Origin: Bdellovibrionales bacterium GWA2_49_15
Lineage (GTDB): Bacteria; Bdellovibrionota; Bacteriovoracia; Bacteriovoracales; Bacteriovoracaceae
Direction of reading: 5' to 3'
Assembly (NCBI GenBank): GCA_001769855.1
Contig: MEPP01000021.1
Location: 124,001 to 188,000, forward strand
Length of the DNA: 64,000 bases
The notes under the pieces are model-generated. The model did not search any database. It worked only from the letters and a program-made list of their open reading frames with translations, and had not been told where the DNA came from. Below are positions 49,741-58,754 of the stretch, piece by piece. The first letter of the stretch is position 1. Every line of letters starts with the position of its first letter. A program made the position numbers and the translations under genes.

Positions 49741-52700
49741 CTACTGTGCTTTCAGCAAAATGGTCTCCGAGTGGGAGCTGAACTCAGGCGCATACATGCA
49801 CTCGATTTCCGCCATCCCGGTTTGGTACTCACCTTTGTGAAAGACCTTGAGATCATACTCAAACACATAGGTGCCCTTGGGAAGATAGGCGAAGAAAAAG
49901 TGAGTGGCGGTATCACGGGTGGACTCGTAGTAGGCCAAGCCATCCTGATACTTCCAGTGGGAGAGGACATTCACGGGCTCGGTACCTGAGCCCCGCATGT
50001 CTTTCATGTGCACATATTCCATGTCGCGGTCGGAGCGCAGCTCAACTCGCACCACCAGAGTTTCACCCACCTCAATTTTCTCCTTAGTCAGAGGAAAGAG
50101 GGTCGGGCCTTTTTTGGTGTTTCGCTTAACGAACAATTTTTTGGTGAGAAAAAGAGGAGTCTTGTGAGGTGTGACTTTGGAGATATCCTCAAAGTAATGC
50201 CAGTGTAGTCCGCCCCAGGCGATTCCCTTGTCCTTTTTCTCAATCTGAACTTTCCCCATGCCGGCCTTGATCTCCGAAGGGGTAAATCTCTTCTCGTAAA
50301 ATCCGGTGCCGGCCTCGACATTTTTGGGTTCCACCTTGCTGCCGCCAAGACTAACCGCCACCAGCTTATCGCTTTTGAGAAGATCACTTCCGGCCAACAG
50401 CAGTGTGTAGACGACTTCCGAGGTCGCCCTGCTGGTCTTCCAGCTCTGGGTTTGTTTTTGCTTCAGAACCCAAACATTGAGTTGGTCGATTTCCTTTTCA
50501 CTTTTTACCACCTCATGAAAAAGTTCAATGATCCGGGCCTGGGCCTCGATTGGGGCGCGATACCACCAGTAGGCCCACTCCTCGTCGGCCCAGTACATTC
50601 CCAGCTCTTCGCTATGGAGCGCGCGCTCGCGCAGGGATTTGATAATGGCATCGGTGATGTCTCGCTCACCAAAGCGCATGGTCGCCAGAGCGGTGTTGGC
50701 CTCGCTTAAGCGGCTATCAAGCTCAGTCCAGAATTTTCGGGCCTGGCCAAGAAAATAATCCACCGCCTCTTTATTTTCGCTGGCGATGGGACGTTCTTTC
50801 AGGAAAAAGGAGCGCCCGTAAAGATAGTAGGCGATGAGGTGACTGAAGTTATTCAGCTCCTTATGCGTGATATGGTCGTAGATGTCCTTGATCCACGAGT
50901 CTAAGTTTGCCAGTGATTTGTGGGCCAGGTCCATTTTCACATCGACCCCTAAGTGGCGCAACTTTCCAAACCCGGTCACCAGATAAAGCGTGGTGTAGTA
51001 ATCAATCGGGCCCCCGGAAAACCACGGCCAGCCACCGCCGCCCAGTAATCTTGACTCCAGTTCGCCGTAGGCCTCGCCCAGATCCTGATGGAGGTTATTT
51101 TTTTCAAAAAATTTGCCCACATCGTTCTTGGCCTTTTCCTCGGACTCGGCTTCCGCCACCCAGGGAGTTTCTTCCAGAGAAACGCCTTTTAGGTCTTGAG
51201 CTTTTTGCAGGTTGGATTTGAGCGCCTCGGTGCCGCGCCACTGTTTGAAAATCTTCTCAATCTTAGGGTTGGAATCGACAATCTTCTCGCCCAGTGAATT
51301 GGCGAAGAGTCGCTCGAAGACGTAATCGGTACACTCGGGAAAGCTTTGGTACAGGTACGGAATGGCCTGAACCGCGTACCAGGCGGGGTTGGAGGTCATC
51401 TGTAAGACCAGCTTTTCACTCTTTAGGGTGGTGGATTTTTCCGACTGGAGTAACTTGTCAAAGTTGAAAGTCTTATGGCCTTTTCCCGAGATCCAAAGCG
51501 GCATGGACTCGCGGATAAAAATACGTCTGGATAAAATGGGCAGAAGTCCTTCTTCACCGTCGCTGAATTTTTGTCCCACGGCCTTGACCTTGTAGATCAG
51601 CGAGTAGGTGACATCGGGAACCTTAAGCGGCCAGGCGAAGGCCATGGATTTTTTCGCCGGAATGGTAAACTTGAAGCTTTTTTCACCTTGGACAAAATCT
51701 TTTGTAACCTCTTTGTCGTTGTTAGCACTGCTCAGCTCTAAGATGGTTTCACCTTTCTGCTCCTGATCGGAGAGATTATCGACTTTGACGGTAAAGTAGA
51801 GCTGGTCGCCTTGCCTTAAAAATCGCGGTGGATTCGGCGTCACCATCAGTTCCTTTTGGGTGACGATTTCTTTCATCACGGTCCCAAATTCAGTTTGCTT
51901 GCCGTGGGCCATGGCCATGAACTTCCAGCGCGTCAGGGCCTCGGGCATGGTGAACTCGAGTTTGACCTTTCCTTCGCCGTCAGCAATCAGGTGGGGATAA
52001 AAGAACGCCGTCTCATTTAAATTGGATCGAATCATCACCTCCGGTTTTTTTTCGGGTGCGGTTGCCGGCGCCTCTCCTGGAGAATTTGCCTTGCCTTCCG
52101 GTTGTGGCGCGCGTGCCTCCTCCTTGGCCATCTTGGATTTTGAGACCACGCCATCCATCTCCATCATATTGGCACTCATGGGAGCATCGCCCTCGAAAGA
52201 CATCATATCGCCCTTGGATCGCGAGCCGAAGTACATGTAGGGGAAGAGGTAAGAGAACTGGTTGAGAATATCATAGGTGAAATGGGGATACTGGCGCGCG
52301 CGGGGAGCGCTGTAATAGTGCGAGGTATACAGAAGAAAAAAATCTTTAAGGACCAGGGTAGAGTTGTAACCCTGCAGGTGGGAGTCCATCCAATATCCGG
52401 TGAAGGAGGAAAAGGAGAGCGGGGCAAAAGCATCCAGCGAGGCATCGTACATGGTCGCCGCAAGTTCGCTGGCCAGCTTTGAGGCATTCTGGCCTTCAAT
52501 TTTTAAGCTCCAGGTGTCTCTTTCACCCGGCCGAAGCTTGCTTCTCATGGTCTCGACGGTGACCTTGAGTTGTTTTTCAGGGCGCTCCACATTGACCAGG
52601 TTATTGTTGTAGTAGAGTTGATTTTCCTGAACGTAAACCGTTTCAAGGGTAAAACCTCCCTTCAAGTTTTCGGTAATCGGAAAGCTGATGGCATGGAGCT

Positions 52701-55700
52701 GCTCACCCGGTTTGCTCCAGTAGGATTTGAGAACTTTCCCATGCTGAGTGAAGTTAATATAGGCACCGCCATTTTGATATCCGGTGGCCAAAACCGCCTC
52801 CAGTTTTTCGCCCACCTTGAGCGAAGTGTTTTGGATTCTGAAAAAAGAAGGAACCTTGATCTGGAAATTGTTATCTTTGGCTTCAAAGACGGTGAAAAAG
52901 ATTTTTTCCTCGATCTCGGAGCCAAACTTATCTTGGCTTTTTAAGACGGCACAGTAGGCCCCTTCATCCAGCTTGAAGCTGACATTTCCCTTGCCCTCTT
53001 TGGCCGTGAAAGATGTCGTTTTGATGCTTTTTCCTATCTCCCAGTTTTCGATATTGGAGAGATCTTTTTTGGAGTCGCTCTCCTTTGTCTCGGTGGCCCA
53101 GTACCAGTACCAATTGTAATACTGGCCGGTACTTGGGCGTCGCTGGACATCCTTGGGTCCGTTTAAGCTGTGAATGTCGATGGTTCCGCTGGCGCTGGTC
53201 GGTTTGCCGTCGAGGGTGGTGGTGGCAATGGCGATGTCTACCTCCCGATTATTCGGAAGCCAGCTTGCCACTGTCGGACGGGCCTGCATGGAAACATACC
53301 CCACATTAGTGGTGACATTGCCGGAGCGCGTTTCCCCGGTAGAGTCGACGACATCAACCTCGGTTCGATAGGAGAAAAAAGGTTTAAATTTCGGATTAAC
53401 CGCCTTATTGGGTTTGGCCTTAAACTCAATAGCAAACTGACCGTCATCATCAGTCTTGACCTGACCGTGGAGAATTTCCTGTTCGGAAGCATAAGGGTTC
53501 CCCCAGTACCACCACCAAGGAAGGCGCACTCCCCGCAAAACGCGAAATTTAACTTTGACCGAGCCCAGGGGGGCCCCGGCGTAGCTGAGGGCCTTGCCGG
53601 AAACGGAAATCACATCATCCAGACGGTACTGTTTCTCGGGACTATCCATGGTGACTTCAAACTTGGGCCGTTTATACTCTTCAATCCGAATGGTCGTTTG
53701 CCCGGGATAGGTCGAGGAAAGAATACTCATGGCACCCATGAGTACATTTTTGGGCGCGATAAAATCGCCGCTGAATGAGCCAAAGGCATTACTGGACTTA
53801 ACCACCTTGGCGATCTCTTTTCGATTGGCATCGTGGAGAGTAATGAGAACGTCGCTACATTCCGCAACACTGTATTCATCACTCTTTTGGTTCAATTTAT
53901 AGCAAACACCTTTGAAGTGAATGCGCTGTCCCGGTCGATAGATGGCGCGATCGGTGAAAAACATAACACGAGTGTCGGAAATTTTTTGAGGGACATAGTT
54001 GACGTTGATCCACTGAGCGTAAACGGTGTCGCCCGTGTCCTTGGAGTTCACATGGAAGACCATACTCCAGTCACCGTTTTTCTGGTCGCGCAGGTATTCC
54101 CAAAGACCGTTTTTGTTCGATCGCACATCGCCGACTTTCTCGTGGATGCCTTCCTTATTATTATTTCGCTGGTAAATGGCAATGGTTTTCCCGTCCAATG
54201 GCTTGCCGTTTCTTGCATCCAGAAGCAGGCCGGAAACAGTCTTTTCCTGACCCCGCACGAGAATCAGCGTGTCGGTTTTCCAAAAGGATGTGTAGGCAAG
54301 GGTTTCCTGATTGCCGATATTGCTTGAGGAGAACTGCGGATCTGAGGAGGCGAAAATTTTGTAAAATCCATAGGGCAAATCAGCAATCGGCTCCTCGACC
54401 TCTCTGTCCTTGAAGTCCTTGGTTTCTGCCAGCTCGCGGGTCCACTGGAGGATCGGTTTTTGGAGCAAAATTTTGGCGGCATCGTCACGCTCAAGAGCAT
54501 CATCGAGCCTGCGCCATTTTTTATTCAGGTAGTTTTTCCAGTCATCCTCGACCACGCGGAAATAAAGTTTTTTAATATTTTTATATTTGATGAGCAGATT
54601 AGAATTGGATTTGTTGATGGAGTTTTCAGTTTTAAGCGAGAAAAGTGGATGCTTGATGGACTTTAAAAGATCCTGACACAAGCTCGCGCCATCGGATTGA
54701 GGATGCCTTTGAACCGCCTTCTCGCACACGCGAACGGCGGTTGAATATTCCTGGTCACTGTGGTGTTGCTTGGCCATTTCAAAGGACGCCATGGTCGAGG
54801 TGCTGACATCTTTAAATTCATCCTCAATCTCTTTTAAGCGGACCAGAAAGCTCTCCGTCTTGCCCAGGTCCGCAACTTGGGCATGGATAAATTTCAAGCG
54901 GGCCACATCGGCATCAACAAATTGCTCCAGCATCTTTTTTTCATGGTAATACTGCATAAGCTGCTGATAGATCTCGATGCCGCGAAGAAGCGGGGACTCT
55001 TTGTCCGTGGTTTGAGGTTTGTAATCCAGAAAAATTTGATGAGGGGCGAAGGCACCGGAGGCGGCATCAACTTCAAACTTGTCTTCGGGAGCGGGGAGGG
55101 CCGAGGTGCCGTAGGTTAAAAAGGTAATCATTTCCCTCAGGGAAAATTCATAAAGTGTGACAGAGGAATTTTGAAACAGATTGCCGCGCTCAATGAGGCC
55201 GTTGTAATCCTCAACTTTTTCCTTCTTAAGGTAATCGGCATTTTTTAAGCCATCCTCAAAAAGGGCACGGACTTCGGCAAAAATCTTGTACGAGTCCCAG
55301 GTTGTAAAGTCGTCAGTTTCCAGGCCCACGGTTTGGGTGCGCGCGGAAAACTTGTAGCGATTCTGCTCGTAATAATGCCAAAACCAACGCGCCAGAATAA
55401 TTTTCACCAGCGGGCGCACCTCTTCCGAAACCTTGCCGACTTCCTGTCTTAAAATTTTAACCGATTCCTTGGGTGCCTTGCCGAGTATATGGGACTGGTT
55501 GAGAATACGCTTGGTGATGGCACGGATATAGAGTGCTTTATTTTTTTCCGCTTTGGCCTTTTTTTCCAGCTCATGGGCAAGATCGAGAGCGGTTTGGGGA
55601 AGTTTCTTTGACTCCGCCTCGTTGATCTTGGCCAAAATATTTTCCAGTTCGGAGGTAGAGGAAGATGCGGTCTGAAATGAGAGTAGAACGAGAATGAGAA

Positions 55701-55716
55701 GAAGTGAAAACTTCAT
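49741..55716 (-). CDS. Alpha-2-macroglobulin family protein without a thioester motif
   Basis: 1991 residues from the ATG at 55716; signal peptide LLLILVLLSFQTASS, no lipobox. The N-terminal ~350 residues are helical, TPR-like (EYSTAVRVCEKAVQRHP). MG-type beta domains follow: RAIYRPGQRIHFKGV (MG2 landmark, ~595), VDVVDSTGETRSG, and an A2M domain with ETAFFYPHLIADGEGKVKLEF and MPEALTRWKFMAMAHG (~1235-1270). The thioester region reads FPECTDYVFERLF (~1460): the Cys is kept but the C-x-E-Q motif is not. The C-terminal domain (~1860-1990) matches the bacterial macroglobulin end. Such proteins trap proteases in the periplasm. AGGT lies upstream of the start. Confidence 0.92.
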   Translation of the reverse strand: MKFSLLLILVLLSFQTASSSTSELENILAKINEAESKKLPQTALDLAHELEKKAKAEKNKALYIRAITKRILNQSHILGKAPKESVKILRQEVGKVSEEVRPLVKIILARWFWHYYEQNRYKFSARTQTVGLETDDFTTWDSYKIFAEVRALFEDGLKNADYLKKEKVEDYNGLIERGNLFQNSSVTLYEFSLREMITFLTYGTSALPAPEDKFEVDAASGAFAPHQIFLDYKPQTTDKESPLLRGIEIYQQLMQYYHEKKMLEQFVDADVARLKFIHAQVADLGKTESFLVRLKEIEDEFKDVSTSTMASFEMAKQHHSDQEYSTAVRVCEKAVQRHPQSDGASLCQDLLKSIKHPLFSLKTENSINKSNSNLLIKYKNIKKLYFRVVEDDWKNYLNKKWRRLDDALERDDAAKILLQKPILQWTRELAETKDFKDREVEEPIADLPYGFYKIFASSDPQFSSSNIGNQETLAYTSFWKTDTLILVRGQEKTVSGLLLDARNGKPLDGKTIAIYQRNNNKEGIHEKVGDVRSNKNGLWEYLRDQKNGDWSMVFHVNSKDTGDTVYAQWINVNYVPQKISDTRVMFFTDRAIYRPGQRIHFKGVCYKLNQKSDEYSVAECSDVLITLHDANRKEIAKVVKSSNAFGSFSGDFIAPKNVLMGAMSILSSTYPGQTTIRIEEYKRPKFEVTMDSPEKQYRLDDVISVSGKALSYAGAPLGSVKVKFRVLRGVRLPWWWYWGNPYASEQEILHGQVKTDDDGQFAIEFKAKPNKAVNPKFKPFFSYRTEVDVVDSTGETRSGNVTTNVGYVSMQARPTVASWLPNNREVDIAIATTTLDGKPTSASGTIDIHSLNGPKDVQRRPSTGQYYNWYWYWATETKESDSKKDLSNIENWEIGKSIKTTSFTAKEGKGNVSFKLDEGAYCAVLKSQDKFGSEIEEKIFFTVFEAKDNNFQIKVPSFFRIQNTSLKVGEKLEAVLATGYQNGGAYINFTQHGKVLKSYWSKPGEQLHAISFPITENLKGGFTLETVYVQENQLYYNNNLVNVERPEKQLKVTVETMRSKLRPGERDTWSLKIEGQNASKLASELAATMYDASLDAFAPLSFSSFTGYWMDSHLQGYNSTLVLKDFFLLYTSHYYSAPRARQYPHFTYDILNQFSYLFPYMYFGSRSKGDMMSFEGDAPMSANMMEMDGVVSKSKMAKEEARAPQPEGKANSPGEAPATAPEKKPEVMIRSNLNETAFFYPHLIADGEGKVKLEFTMPEALTRWKFMAMAHGKQTEFGTVMKEIVTQKELMVTPNPPRFLRQGDQLYFTVKVDNLSDQEQKGETILELSSANNDKEVTKDFVQGEKSFKFTIPAKKSMAFAWPLKVPDVTYSLIYKVKAVGQKFSDGEEGLLPILSRRIFIRESMPLWISGKGHKTFNFDKLLQSEKSTTLKSEKLVLQMTSNPAWYAVQAIPYLYQSFPECTDYVFERLFANSLGEKIVDSNPKIEKIFKQWRGTEALKSNLQKAQDLKGVSLEETPWVAEAESEEKAKNDVGKFFEKNNLHQDLGEAYGELESRLLGGGGWPWFSGGPIDYYTTLYLVTGFGKLRHLGVDVKMDLAHKSLANLDSWIKDIYDHITHKELNNFSHLIAYYLYGRSFFLKERPIASENKEAVDYFLGQARKFWTELDSRLSEANTALATMRFGERDITDAIIKSLRERALHSEELGMYWADEEWAYWWYRAPIEAQARIIELFHEVVKSEKEIDQLNVWVLKQKQTQSWKTSRATSEVVYTLLLAGSDLLKSDKLVAVSLGGSKVEPKNVEAGTGFYEKRFTPSEIKAGMGKVQIEKKDKGIAWGGLHWHYFEDISKVTPHKTPLFLTKKLFVKRNTKKGPTLFPLTKEKIEVGETLVVRVELRSDRDMEYVHMKDMRGSGTEPVNVLSHWKYQDGLAYYESTRDTATHFFFAYLPKGTYVFEYDLKVFHKGEYQTGMAEIECMYAPEFSSHSETILLKAQ

Positions 55717-55726
55717 GGAAATACCT

Positions 55727-55748
55727 ACCTGCAAGGATTAATGCAGGT
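55727..55748 (-). promoter_or_regulatory. Inverted repeat over the macroglobulin ribosome site
   Basis: ACCTGCA (55727-55733) and TGCAGGT (55742-55748) are exact inverted copies 8 bases apart, 11 to 32 bases before the ATG at 55716. In the mRNA the hairpin would pair part of the AGGT ribosome-binding region. Confidence 0.3.
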
Positions 55749-55795
55749 AAGTATATAGGTCGAATAATCAGAAAGAAACAGTTGGCTTCGCGGTA

Positions 55796-56485
55796 TTACT
55801 GATCAAAGCGGACTTTGATTGCTTCGCCCGTGGTGCGATCGATTCCATGGACATCGAGGTAGTTAACGCCGGTAGGAATTCCTACAAAGTAACTCATCTT
55901 GGCATAAATTTTGGTTAAATCCACTCGGTGCCCGTTATCGAGCTCAATACTGCTGGTAGTTTTGCAAATGCCATCAACAATCTTCGCCTCGACGGTGACT
56001 TCTTTCTTTCGGATGGGAACATTTTTGAAGGCCGGCATCTTAAAGGTTACATTGTGCTCATCTTGAGAAAGCACAATCGGTCCAAGTCTTTTGAGGTCAT
56101 CCGAAGACATGTTCTTGGTTTGGCCACGCTCTTCTCCCATGAGCCAGTAGTTGCTGAAACTGGGCGCGCCGTTTTCTTTTTTGGCAATCGTGCAGGAAGG
56201 AATATTCAGCTTCATGCCATAGTGAAGTACGTTTTTGGCATGGTAATCCTTTTCAAAACGAAAGAGCTCGAAGCGTTTCACTGCCTCGCGCCCGTCCTCG
56301 GGGGCACCATCGGCATCGGACATAATGGCATTGATGTGATCTGTAGTCTCGGCCATGGGAGCAAGACCGCCTGCGGCCGCATCCGTTGCCGAGCTCAAAC
56401 GCTCGGAGCAATCCCCGTGATCATCCGCCCAGACCTGCACCGTAAAAAGTGTACTCGCGACCAATAATAAAAATAAATTTTTCAT
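55796..56485 (-). CDS. Secreted protein, possibly DUF4833-like
   Basis: 229 residues from the ATG at 56485, preceded by GGGGTGGG. Signal peptide LFLLLVASTLFTVQVWA (cleavage before DDHGD). Four cysteines (DCSE, PSCTI, GICKT and the signal). The segment VLHYGMKLNIPSCTIAKKENGAPSFSNYWLMGEERGQ ... LSQDEHNVTFKM has the order of DUF4833 (name-plate YW-x-x-x-E), a guess without alignment. 62 bases upstream of the macroglobulin and probably not translationally linked. Confidence 0.5.
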   Translation of the reverse strand: MKNLFLLLVASTLFTVQVWADDHGDCSERLSSATDAAAGGLAPMAETTDHINAIMSDADGAPEDGREAVKRFELFRFEKDYHAKNVLHYGMKLNIPSCTIAKKENGAPSFSNYWLMGEERGQTKNMSSDDLKRLGPIVLSQDEHNVTFKMPAFKNVPIRKKEVTVEAKIVDGICKTTSSIELDNGHRVDLTKIYAKMSYFVGIPTGVNYLDVHGIDRTTGEAIKVRFDQ

Positions 56486-56494
56486 ACAACCCAC

Positions 56495-56917
56495 CCCTAC
56501 AAAAAAATAAACCTACTGGTTAGGTGGATGCTAAAATGAGGCCAACTTTTGGCTTTTTTCTGTTCGTAAAATCCGCTAGATACGTGGGGGTTAAGGGGAG
56601 ATCGTCTAAAATGTAGAAGAAAATGTGAAAGAGTTAGACAGATGTCCGGGTCTTTCTCAAAAAGTGTATCGCTCTGATTTTTCATCAAAAGGCCTTGGGA
56701 AACGATGGGAGTCACTTCGCTGCGGCAGGAGATACTCAAACTTTCAAAAAAATATATTTTTACCCTGAAATATTTTGTTTTCTCTGCCTACTTCGAGTGA
56801 GCATTAGCAAAATAATTTCTGCGATAGCGCATGCTAATATGTCGGTATTTTGGTCTCTAAAGGCGTGCTAATTTTCTCCCGCCGGCACATGGGTGAAAAC
56901 GGCTATTTCCCTCTTCG
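56495..56917. other. Gene-free stretch before the broken HNH gene
   Basis: About 420 bases without a supported gene. A possible minus-strand ORF (56497-56739) has no protein-like motifs. It includes an AT-rich palindromic AAAAAAATATATTTTT near 56742-56757. Confidence 0.35.
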
Positions 56918-57259
56918 CGCAAGCTCTATCTCAAACTCGGATATGGAAGCCTCTTCGCCTTTACCACCAAGGAACTGGGATACAGCGAAGCTTCGGCCAT
57001 GAGGCGTATCGAGGCCGCGCCGCTGGTGGAAAAGGGGGAGCTCAATGTCAGTCGGCTTTCGTTACTTGAACGTCTCACCAAAGAGGCCCAAACTTCCCAT
57101 GAACAGAATGTGGAGGCCTTGAATTTGGTGGCGCAGGAATCTACCACCGCTGCGGAAATTACCTTGCGCTCTCATTTTAAACTGGCGAAGAAAAAGCGAG
57201 TGATTACGATTGAACTGGATGACGGAGGCGCAGAAGCGCCGAGCGACGTCAGTCCCTAA
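56918..57259 (+). pseudogene. Broken N-terminal half of an HNH-family gene
   Basis: Reads RKLYLKLGYGSLFAFTTKEL, ASAMRRIEAAPLVEKGELNV, LLERLTKEAQTSHEQNVEAL, RSHFKLAKKKRVITIELDD, clearly related to residues 35-155 of the intact HNH protein at 39496. A stop in the same frame at 56894 and the absence of a start show that the N-terminus is gone. Relative to the intact copy, 13 residues (FINKTPEARAM and neighbours) are missing inside. After the domain, frame stops at 57257-57259 and no HNH part follows; a further fragment with the HNH part is at 60580. Confidence 0.8.
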
Positions 57260-57300
57260 GGACTGTCCCGTAGCAGGATGCGGAGGGAAGATGATTACCA

Positions 57301-57452
57301 GCAATCTTCAGTAAATTTGGTTTCCCCACAGAAAATCCCAAAAAATTTAGCTGCGCTAGTCTCCGACCAAAGTTTGAATATATTCTAACACGCCTATCCG
57401 TTATAATGGCATTCTTAGGGAATAAAATGTGCGCTCAATCTGTCTTTACCTT
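57301..57452 (+). repeat. Left copy of a ~152-bp direct repeat
   Basis: Runs from GCAATCTTCAGTAAATTTGG to the end TGTCTTTACCTT. It matches 60473-60626 with only a handful of substitutions and small indels (for example near the TATCCGTTATAA-GATGGCAT junction). The right edge touches the end of the IS110 transposase fragment. The copy lies between the broken HNH N-terminal half and the transposase. Confidence 0.9.
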
Positions 57453-57652
57453 CCGATATAGGTTGCCTCATAACAGATCTTTAAAGTGTGATCAGGAAAT
57501 TTCTTTTTAATGCCTTCCATTTTAGATATCAGACCCTTGGCCGTGGGCCTTGCTTTGGATTCAAGAACTTCGCCTGTTTTTGGAAAATAAGCAGTGAAAT
57601 GAAACGAATTATCATCGACATCAACGCCAACATAGATTAAATTTTTACTCAT
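57446..57652 (-). pseudogene. Truncated IS110-family transposase (recombinase N-terminus)
   Basis: Only ~68 residues remain: MSKNLIYVGVDVDDNSFHF ... GLISKMEGIKKKFPDHTLKICYEATYIG then stop. The N-terminal DEDD-type catalytic Asp (GVDVDDNSFHF) and the next acidic motif (ICYEATY) of IS110 recombinases are present; the rest of the catalytic domain and the Ser-containing C-terminal domain are missing. The frame stops exactly at the edge of the 152-bp repeat. ATG 57652 is preferred because AAAGGGGG lies 8 bases before it. Confidence 0.8.
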
Positions 57653-57653
57653 A

Positions 57654-57750
57654 GACGGCCCCCTTTGGTATGTTATGGAGCTTGTATTTTGCACTCCATT
57701 TGAGGTACCCATCAAGCGATGGAAGCCCTCGGTTTAAAAGGAGGGCCGTC
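57654..57750 (-). promoter_or_regulatory. Strongly structured leader of the IS110 fragment (possible bridge RNA or SD-masking element)
   Basis: GACGGCCC at 57654-57661 and GGGCCGTC at 57743-57750 are exact inverted copies, extended by CC/GG and TTT/AAA to 13 paired bases with one bulge. Inside are ATGGAG (57675-57680) / CTCCAT (57694-57699) with a 13-nt loop, and GAGG (57702-57705) / CCTC (57727-57730) enclosing CCATC/GATGG. The transposase ribosome site (AAAGGGGG) lies in the outer stem. In IS110-group elements the bridge RNA comes from the region upstream of the recombinase gene, which is where this sits. Confidence 0.5.
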
Positions 57751-57792
57751 AATATCTTCTTACCTTTTTTCCCTCTCTCTTAAGATTATTAT

Positions 57793-58302
57793 TCATTCAA
57801 ATTTGAGAGAAGAGATAGATTCATCATCGTTGGAAGAAGCGATTACAATCTGATACGTAAGAGAAATATCTCCGTTTTTAATTTCCTTACTTAGCCAAGC
57901 AACCTGGTTCAATTTATTCATATCACTGACAAATACGTATCCAAGTTGATCTAAGTTTCGCGTACTCATATCGCTGCCCTTAGTAGAAGCAATCTCAGTT
58001 CTAATTGAATAATGAGTCCCGTGACTATCTATAAATTTCATTATGTGAATAATTCCCTCAATGTCATAACCATCTTGAGCTTTTTGTATTTTGAACTCAC
58101 CCAATTCGCTTTGGTCAAATTCTCTTGTTTTGAGTAAAATCTGAATAGGTTGAGGGAGCGCTACTTCATAGGCGCAATCACCAGGAGGATTGCTGTAGTC
58201 GCACCTCTTTAAAATCATTACTGCTCTTAAGTTAACAAGTTCGTCTGCTAGGGCATTTAAAGACCAAATAGTTAGAAATAAAATCAACACTGCTGTTCTC
58301 AT
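57793..58302 (-). CDS. Secreted protein of unknown function
   Basis: 169 residues from the ATG at 58302, preceded by AAGGGGA 7 bases upstream. Signal peptide TAVLILFLTIWSLNALA (cleavage before DELVN). Three cysteine residues in a cluster (KRCDYSNPPGDCAYEV). The rest is strand- and helix-mixed with no recognised motif. AT-rich relative to the chromosome. It sits in the accessory region next to the IS110 fragment; a strong hairpin is 55 bases upstream. Confidence 0.6.
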   Translation of the reverse strand: MRTAVLILFLTIWSLNALADELVNLRAVMILKRCDYSNPPGDCAYEVALPQPIQILLKTREFDQSELGEFKIQKAQDGYDIEGIIHIMKFIDSHGTHYSIRTEIASTKGSDMSTRNLDQLGYVFVSDMNKLNQVAWLSKEIKNGDISLTYQIVIASSNDDESISSLKFE

Positions 58303-58356
58303 AAAATCCCCTTGTGTGTAATACGATTTAATACCCCAATTTGTGTTGATTAGCAA

Positions 58357-58395
58357 AAACTCGCTTCGGCAACGTCGTGTTGCCGAAGCGAGTTT
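58357..58395. terminator. Perfect 17-bp inverted repeat, terminator-like
   Basis: AAACTCGCTTCGGCAAC (58357-58373) pairs exactly with 58379-58395, loop GTCGT. On the minus strand the stem is followed by a short T run (TTTTT), and on the plus strand by TTTCT, so it could terminate in both directions. No gene ends nearby on either side, which makes it look like a remnant or a boundary element. Confidence 0.6.
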
Positions 58396-58754
58396 CTACC
58401 GTCTCCGTTATCAACTTGGAAATTTTGCCGGACTTTATGTGGAAAACTCAAACGCCTTAAGATTGCACGATCCAGCCAGGGTTTTCATAAGATCCCAAAA
58501 AATAATCTTAAGCGAGTTTGATTTTTCCATATAAGGCCCCGACGAATACTTACTCTTGCCTCTATCCGCTTCACTTCTGAACGAATCATCCGAAATCAAT
58601 GTCGTTCGATCTATGAGAAATCCAGTCAGGCGGGAAAAAATGAACTTCTGGCCTACTTTTTAGATCAACTTATACACGGCATTTCCATAAATAAGTCTTC
58701 TTTGTGATAGATGACTTATTCTTTTCTTCCCATGAATCATGGTAGATTACCCTG
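58396..58754. other. Gene-free stretch with a coding-like remnant and inverted repeats
   Basis: 359 bases. The plus-strand frame 58525-58709 is stop-free and protein-like (FTSERIIRNQCRSIYEKSSQ, NELLAYFLDQLIHG) but has no start codon, so it may be a gene remnant. AATAAGTC (58690-58697) / GACTTATT (58713-58720) is an exact 8-bp inverted repeat, and CCATGAATCATGG (58730-58742) is a palindrome just before the TPR gene. Nothing else was recognised. Confidence 0.4.

Noticed and set aside
53170..53778. 202-codon plus-strand frame inside the macroglobulin gene
   Set aside because: Antisense shadow of strand-rich coding sequence.
56497..56739. 80-codon minus-strand frame
   Set aside because: No motif, no ribosome site, AT-rich low-complexity flank.
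58357..58395. Integron attC site
   Set aside because: The palindrome lacks the RYYYAAC/GTTRRRY core-site arrangement with imperfect pairing, and no integrase is visible.
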